Shown here piece by piece: positions 58,819-64,000 of a stretch of 64,000 nt of DNA. The stretch is from positions 12,580,275 to 12,644,274 of the forward strand of contig NC_134032.1 of assembly GCF_964204645.1 (NCBI RefSeq). The letters are read 5' to 3'. Each line of letters begins with the position of its first letter. Position 1 is the stretch's first letter. This DNA comes from Tubulanus polymorphus. Lineage: Eukaryota > Nemertea > Palaeonemertea > Tubulaniformes > Tubulanidae. The position numbers and the translations under genes were made by a program. Under the pieces are notes generated by a model. The model ran no database searches, was not told the origin of the DNA, and saw nothing but the letters and a program-made list of their open reading frames with translations.

Positions 58819-60308
58819 ATAATTAGTAAACAAAATAGATGATTAAATATAGCATAAATCTTATATTCTCCATCTATAATAATAGTATGTTATCAATTAT
58901 ATTTGGGAGATGACGATATCTGGACTATCAGGGCGCGCTTGTGTGCGTGCTGTGCTGTGATGAGACCATCAAAAACGATGATGATGGTGATGATATCAAA
59001 ACCTCTCTAAAATCTAGTCATTCCATTTACATAATTCTCCATTCGGAAAAAATAGAAACACGTGTACGTTATATAGATATTAAACTTAGATGAAAATTTT
59101 ACATTGTATTCAGTTAAACCGTGGACTCGAGGCATGGTTAAATGCAGATGATAAGTTATTATGATAAATGTACGATAGATATTTGTGTCCCTGTTCGTGA
59201 TCGACCAATCGGATCGTTGGATTAAGACCATCGACCAATCGGATCGCTGGATTAGCTGGTTCCGTTGCATTTCAGTAGACTCCTCCTTACTGTAGTTCAT
59301 ATTTCACGATTTGTCGGTTGCTGAGTGAAAACCCTCAATCTTTTCATCCCTTTCGGTATTCGAACCTGATAGCAACGGGACTCGTTCACGATCAGTGTCA
59401 GGTTGGTGCGAGATTTCTCTGGTCGGTGACATCCGATTGTCAAACCACAGTCAATCCAGTAACCTAAAATCTTTACAAAGATCTTGGAATGACTTGAAAT
59501 GACTTCCAATTTTATTATCAACTCGGCGAAATATTTGCCGCTCCCCAACGCTATCTCGAGTTCCTCGATTCTATATTCCGATAAATAACTTCATCGAGTA
59601 AGGCCGAGTCCACTGTCGGCGAATGGAGCGTACTGAGAGAATTTTGTGCTAGCACCGAGCTAGAATTTTACCTGTTCTATTAGAATTATCTACAATGTGC
59701 TAAGAGAATCAAACTACAGTGTAGATGTAGCCGATACTCGTCTCGGAGATGGATTAGACTAGTGTATTGAAAGCCTGTTTATTGTATGCCTTGTATGTAT
59801 GCTATATTATGATGTATATACCTTGAATAATGATAAAAAGAAAAAACAAACATTGCTGTGAATTTGACTTGATTCTAATCTGATCGGTGACTCTGTTATC
59901 TGGACCCGGACAGTTTGCAATCATATTATAACTTCTAAATCAGCAAAGCTCCGTGACCTCATCCGTGGCATTCTGAAGAAGAGTGTCCGTCGCGGGAACG
60001 AGCATGTCCAACCATCTTACTTGAAAGGTGAAGGGATTTGAGGTCTGGGCGTGCTGGGGAGTCGGGGCGGATCTATAGGTCTGAGCGTACAGAAGAACAG
60101 GCACTTCGACTCGGCTAAACAGCACCCACGGCGAAGGTCACTAACGAGGCGCCACCCTCATTGTTAGACACGGAAGACATTGTTCTAGAACGATGCTACT
60201 TTGCGAGATGATTAGAGGTAAATAAACAGAGCCGATTTAAATGAGAACCAATCACCACAACAGGGAGATAAAAAGAACATCATGTGCCAATCAAAAGCAA
60301 TATATGGC
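58819..60308. other. 3' flank of ATP6V1H, no further gene
   Basis: Probably includes the ATP6V1H 3' UTR. I see no unambiguous AATAAA close to the stop; an ATTAAA occurs at 58841-58846. The frames at 59007-59548 and 59940-60125 have no recognised motif. A 21-bp repeat (atcgaccaatcggatcg) occurs twice near 59200-59246. Confidence 0.45.
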
Positions 60309-60314
60309 TTTAAT
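60309..60314 (-). terminator. Possible polyadenylation signal of the small gene
   Basis: ATTAAA on the minus strand, 16 nt past the stop codon at 60331-60333. Confidence 0.35.
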
Positions 60315-60330
60315 ATATGGCTTTTATGAA

Positions 60331-60704
60331 TTAATGTTGAAAGTTCGATTGTCGTCTTTCGTAACTCTCTGCCAAATCATCTTGTGTTATGTTCACTTGT
60401 TGATTTAGGTTCCCCACGTCAGGTCCACCTGCCATCTGAGCCCAGATGGAGGCAACCATCAAGCTTAGTAGAATAACGAGTTCGATAAAGTAATCTGAAA
60501 TTTTTGAACGCAAATGAGATACCATCGGAAAAAGTCGTCACAGATTATTGAACGATTTTAGAATTCCCCTGGAATTTTTCATGGCTTATGTAGATTAAGA
60601 GAACTTTTCTTGAGGAGAAATACCCTGGTTTGTCTATTTCACCGTTTTAATTTCGCTCCGGACACAGTCTTCAAAAAATTTAAAAATGACTTACTACTTA
60701 GCAT
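60331..60704 (-). CDS. Small 57-residue protein with one hydrophobic segment
   Basis: Coding exons 60695-60704 (ATG CTA AGT A, then a perfect donor GTAAGT) and 60331-60494 (acceptor tttcag). The joined frame reads MLSNYFIELVILLSLMVASI, then WAQMAGGPDVGNLNQQVNIT, then QDDLAESYERRQSNFQH and a stop. The first 23 residues are a signal peptide or membrane anchor; the rest is hydrophilic. The exon holding the start has its own acceptor (ttttccag at 60740), so a 5' exon should lie further upstream. Matching phase at the junction and good splice sites support this over an unspliced 64-residue frame from 60525. I do not recognise the family. Confidence 0.5.
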
Positions 60705-60739
60705 TTTTGATGGCGGAACGCGTAAATCCTACACCAGTC

Positions 60740-61014
60740 CTGGAAAAGGATATTTCTGAGCACATGTATAAGAAACATTACATCGTCAATAAGCGCACAC
60801 AATCATGATCACTATCATCTAATAAAGCTATATTGTTTTATGCATCGTTTTAGCGTCCGTATTTGCATCCAGGAAACCATGATTTTTTGCATGGCGTATA
60901 TTGCATGGACGATTTTTTACTTGGCCCGAATCAGCACCGAATTTCTTGAATAGCCATTAAACTAATTTCCGATAGTATTAATAATTACGCAATCAAGCCT
61001 TATGGTGATGGCAT
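60740..61014. other. Upstream of the small gene
   Basis: Nothing coding is seen; it may hold the promoter or 5' exon of the small minus-strand gene. Confidence 0.35.
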
Positions 61015-61023
61015 CCGATATCC

Positions 61024-61552
61024 ACCCCAGTGAAGTTCATTACTTGTTCCTTATTCCTTATTCGATAACTTATTGAGAATTCATCTCCCAATAAGGAACA
61101 AGGAACAAGTAACTGTTACTTGTTCCTTATTCAGATTATCTCGTCTTAACTTCATCCCAATAAGGAACAAGTAACTTATTCCTTATTCCATTACTTATTG
61201 ATAATTCATCTAATAAGGAACAAGTAACATGTTCCTTGTTCCTTATTCAGATTTTCTGGTCTTTACTTATTGATAATTCATCTAATAAGGAACAAGTAAC
61301 TTGTTTCTTATCCCTTATTCCATTACTTATTGAGAATTCATCTCCCAATAAGGAACAAGTAACATGTTACTTGTTCCTTGTTCCTTATTCAGATTTTCGT
61401 CTTTACCGGTTCAATTTTCGTTACTTATTGAGAATTCATCGCCCAATAAGGAACAAGGAACAAGTTAGGCCTACTTGTTCCTTATTGGGCGATGAATTCC
61501 GAATAAGTAATGAAATAAGGAATAAGGAACAAGTAATGAACTTCACTGGGGT
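61024..61552. mobile_element. Non-autonomous DNA transposon with TIRs and 9-bp target duplication
   Basis: 529 bp. Both ends read accccagtgaagttcattac followed by ttgttccttattcctt (36 bp perfect, continuing imperfectly to about 70 bp). The 9-bp duplication ccgatatcc flanks it exactly (61015-61023 and 61553-61561). The interior is built from repeated caataaggaacaagtaac / gttacttgttccttattc blocks that fold on themselves. The 9-bp duplication would fit Mutator-like (MULE) or Merlin-type insertion; the superfamily is not decided. The open frame 61236-61601 is repeat-derived. Confidence 0.92.
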
Positions 61553-61561
61553 CCGATATCC

Positions 61562-61811
61562 CTCCATCGTTGAGATCGGTGCAAGAGCGGAGGCGGGCTA
61601 AGTGGCCCGGGCCCCCTACTTTTTCGGCATAACAATTGTTCATTACCTGGCTTAAGAAAGTCACACATGCAGAGGCCATCTGTGTTATAGAATCGAAATA
61701 TGATCAATTTTTCGACACTCGCAGCCATGTACAAGTATATACGTACTATATACACCAATAAATCCAGGATACTTTGGCCCCCCTATTCTATATTTGGGTG
61801 CCACCCATAAG
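61562..61811. other. No gene recognised
   Basis: Short spacer between two inverted-repeat elements. The aggcgggctaagtggcccgg word is GC-rich, but no structure is clear. Confidence 0.4.
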
Positions 61812-61824
61812 ATGGTTCTTCAAT

Positions 61825-62092
61825 CACGATAGGTAGAACACAATATCCGTGTTGATGAGGAGAGAATCCCACAATGATAATAAAAAGTCCGAAAATGAAA
61901 CTTCGAGATAGTAGTTTATTTCAACGTTTCGACTATATCCTAATAGTCATCTTCAGGAATAATATTATTCCTGATTCCTATACATCTTATTCCTGAAGAT
62001 GACTATTAGGATATAGTCGAAACGTTGAAATAAACTACTATCTCGAAGTTTCATTTTCGGACTTTTTATTATCATTGTGGGATTCTCTCCTC
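61825..62092. mobile_element. Long hairpin element with hammerhead-like core, copy 4
   Basis: The 13-bp duplication atggttcttcaat lies at 61812-61824 and 62093-62105. Inside, a 30-nt left extra is followed by a near-perfect inverted repeat of about 105-bp arms (gaggagagaatcccacaatg outwards). The right arm carries ctgaaga (61993-61999), a stem gacta/tagtc with an 8-nt loop, then gaaac (62019-62023). Left-arm sequence is its complement. No open frame. Confidence 0.9.
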
Positions 62093-62105
62093 ATGGTTCT
62101 TCAAT

Positions 62106-62549
62106 ACTTACGTGAGAAGAAGTATGTTGTTCGCTTGTTAGGTCTACAATGACTGCATAGTAGAAATCATCGAGAAATATATTGGACAGCGTGAATTCGG
62201 TTTGTTTTAACAGGTTCCATCTCGATCAGGATTGAAGTGAGTTGTTGTTCACTATGGAAAGATCACACCTGTCCCCCCGAGTATGAAACGGGATTCCTCA
62301 CTGTTGTTCAAAATCAGTCGATTTTTGAATCGCTTTTTCGTGCGAAGGTCAAATTCGCTCGATATAATTCCGCGGGAAACGGCATTATTTTTTCCCTGTC
62401 AAAAGAGCACCGCCACCAGAATGCCTTCTACGTTAATCAGGTAAACCTCGAAACGAAAAAAAGTATCATTTCCTCTTTGAATCTTTTGCGGTCGATTCGA
62501 TTGTGGTGATAATAGATGATTGTCAAGCGTCAAAATTATAACTATCAGA
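62106..62549. other. No gene recognised
   Basis: A frame at 62237-62509 contains a possible donor (cag|gtaaac at 62441) but no partner exon and no known motif. Confidence 0.4.
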
Positions 62550-63970
62550 ATATGTATAGGCAAAACTTTCGAGGTTCGTGAAGTTCAATTGACGAGTGAC
62601 GAAATTCGTCAATTTTTAAGGAGAAGTTATAGTTTGACGAATTGACGAATTGACGAAATCGTATTTTGGGTTTTTTATCACTACAGGGTCCCAGGGGCCT
62701 AAAACATATAAAATGTGTGATATAAAGAGGTGACCGGGCACGGGCCCGTTGGTGATATGGCTTTATTGCAAGGTTCCTTTCGTCAATTCTTCAAGCTGAA
62801 TTGACGAAATCGTATTTTGGGTTATTTTATCACTACAGGGTCCCAGGGGCCTATAACATATAAAATGTGTGATATAAAGAGGTGACCGGGCACGGGCCCG
62901 ATGGTGATATGGCTTTATTGCAAGGTTCCTTTCGTCAATTCTTCAAGCTGAATTGACGAAATCGTATTTTGGGGTTTTTTAGGCACTACAGAGTCCGAGA
63001 GCCTATAACGATATAAAATATGTAATTTAAACGGGTGACCGGGCACGAGCCCGATTGTGATATGGCTTTATTCCAAGGTTCCTTTCGTCAATTCTTCAAG
63101 CTGAATTGACGAAATCGTATTTTGGGGGTTTTTTAGGCACTACAGAGTCCGAGAGCCTATAACGATATAAAATATGTAATTTAAACGGGTGACCGGGCAC
63201 GAGCCCGATTGTGATATGGCTTTATTCCAAGGTTCCTTTCGTCAATTCTTCAAGCTGAATTGACGAAATCGTATTTTGGGGTTTTTAGGCACTACAGAGC
63301 CCGAGAGCCTATAACGATATAAAATATGTGATTTAAACAGGTGACCGGGCACGGGCCCGATGGTGATATGGCTAGCAATAACAAAGGTTACGGCAAATTC
63401 GATGGAATTAGAAGATATAATGGTGTGCGTTGACTTCAAATCCGTTGCAAAATCAATCCATGTCATATAGGGCCCGGTCCTACTGGTGCTATGACCTATT
63501 TAAACGAATCATGACGCGGAGAATTGTTGGTCAGCCATTCACAACGCTCTTGCGAGTGATCTTATTTCGTCACAACGTTTAAACAAACTTCGTGAATTTC
63601 GTCAATTTTTTCGTCAATTCGTCAGCTACATTGACGAATTGACGAAATCGACGAAATTGACGAAATCGTATTTCGGCATTTTTTGGGTTCTACAGGGTCC
63701 CCATGGGCCTTTTAGGATATAGAATACGTGATTTAAACAGGTGACCGGATGCGGGCCCGATGGTGATATGGCAATAGATAACAAAGGTTACAGCAAAATC
63801 TATAGAATCAGGACATATAAAGGTGTGCGTTGACTTCAAATTCGTTGCAAAATCAACTATAATCAACTATAACGTCAAACTATAACTTCTCCTTAAAAAT
63901 TGACCAATTTCGTCACTCGTCAATGCGTCACTCGTCAATCTTACTTCACGAACCTAAACTTTCGCATATA
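62550..63970. mobile_element. Inverted-repeat element with internal 153-bp tandem array
   Basis: The left end (about 62561-62639: aactttcgaggttcgtgaag, then gacgagtgacgaaattcgtc, then aaggagaagttatagtttga) is mirrored by the right end (about 63872-63967). Between them lie four to five copies of a roughly 153-bp unit (cgtcaattcttcaagctgaa, ttgacgaaatcgtattttgg, gtgaccgggcacgggcccga, tggtgatatggctttatt), at 62781, 62933, 63086 and 63240, then a longer diverged copy. Words cgtcaatt and aattgacg alternate throughout, so the array is itself rich in inverted repeats. No coding capacity. Flanking duplications were not found with certainty. Confidence 0.85.
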
Positions 63971-64000
63971 TAGACGTGCATGCATATGCAGTCTACAGAT

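Noticed and set aside
59940-60125. Minus frame ending RWLDMLVPATDTLLQNATDE, possibly LINE-derived
   Set aside because: Only a weak resemblance to the RW.GH motif of LINE proteins; alternative frames are no better.
61236-61601. 121-residue plus frame with repeated NKEQVTC words
   Set aside because: Translation of the inverted-repeat transposon at 61024-61552.

Overview
This is a stretch of animal nuclear genome, AT-rich, with short exons bounded by GT-AG introns and conserved metazoan proteins. The repeat content (palindromic MITE-like elements, minisatellites in introns, LINE tails) suggests a marine invertebrate bilaterian. The species cannot be named from the sequence alone.

Four well-supported protein genes sit in the right two thirds. 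GGT7-like (24232-30775, minus, 15 exons) encodes a type II membrane gamma-glutamyltransferase-family protein. An 11-finger C2H2 zinc-finger gene (31613-33946, minus, 3 coding exons) lies just upstream of it in the same orientation. SLC25A32-like (49945-52789, minus, 7 exons), a mitochondrial folate/FAD carrier, lies head to head with ATP6V1H (53712-58818, plus, 13 exons), the V-ATPase V1 subunit H. For all four, the exon sets give a total length divisible by three with every junction phase matching (643, 440, 327 and 471 residues). A fifth, more tentative gene (60331-60739, minus) encodes a 57-residue single-hydrophobic-segment protein whose start codon is split from the rest by an intron. Two isolated candidate exons (20357-20423 and 41493-41689, both minus) may belong to genes I could not assemble.

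Layout: 1-24 kb has no convincing gene. It holds a tandem tRNA-like array (6.4-6.8 kb), a pair of adjacent hairpins sharing one spacer (16.05-16.33 kb), pogo/Tigger-like MITEs (12.7, 22.2 and 22.6 kb) and palindromic elements. 24-34 kb carries GGT7 and the zinc-finger gene. 34-48 kb is a repeat-dominated desert: minisatellites, a MITE inside a minisatellite, a 116-bp tandem array, a roughly 0.55 kb segment duplicated 9.3 kb apart, and two inverted LINE 3' fragments. 49.9-58.8 kb carries the SLC25A32/ATP6V1H pair. 61-64 kb carries three inverted-repeat elements: one with a 9-bp target duplication, one hairpin with a 13-bp target duplication, and one built around a 153-bp tandem array.

The most unusual signal is a set of four palindromic elements (17.7, 23.2, 54.5 and 61.8 kb) whose arms carry a hammerhead-like core (CTGAnGA, short stem-loop, GAAA), reminiscent of motifs described in Penelope-like retroelements. 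The genes do not form one pathway. Their introns share several minisatellite families, which points to local spread of repeats rather than functional linkage.
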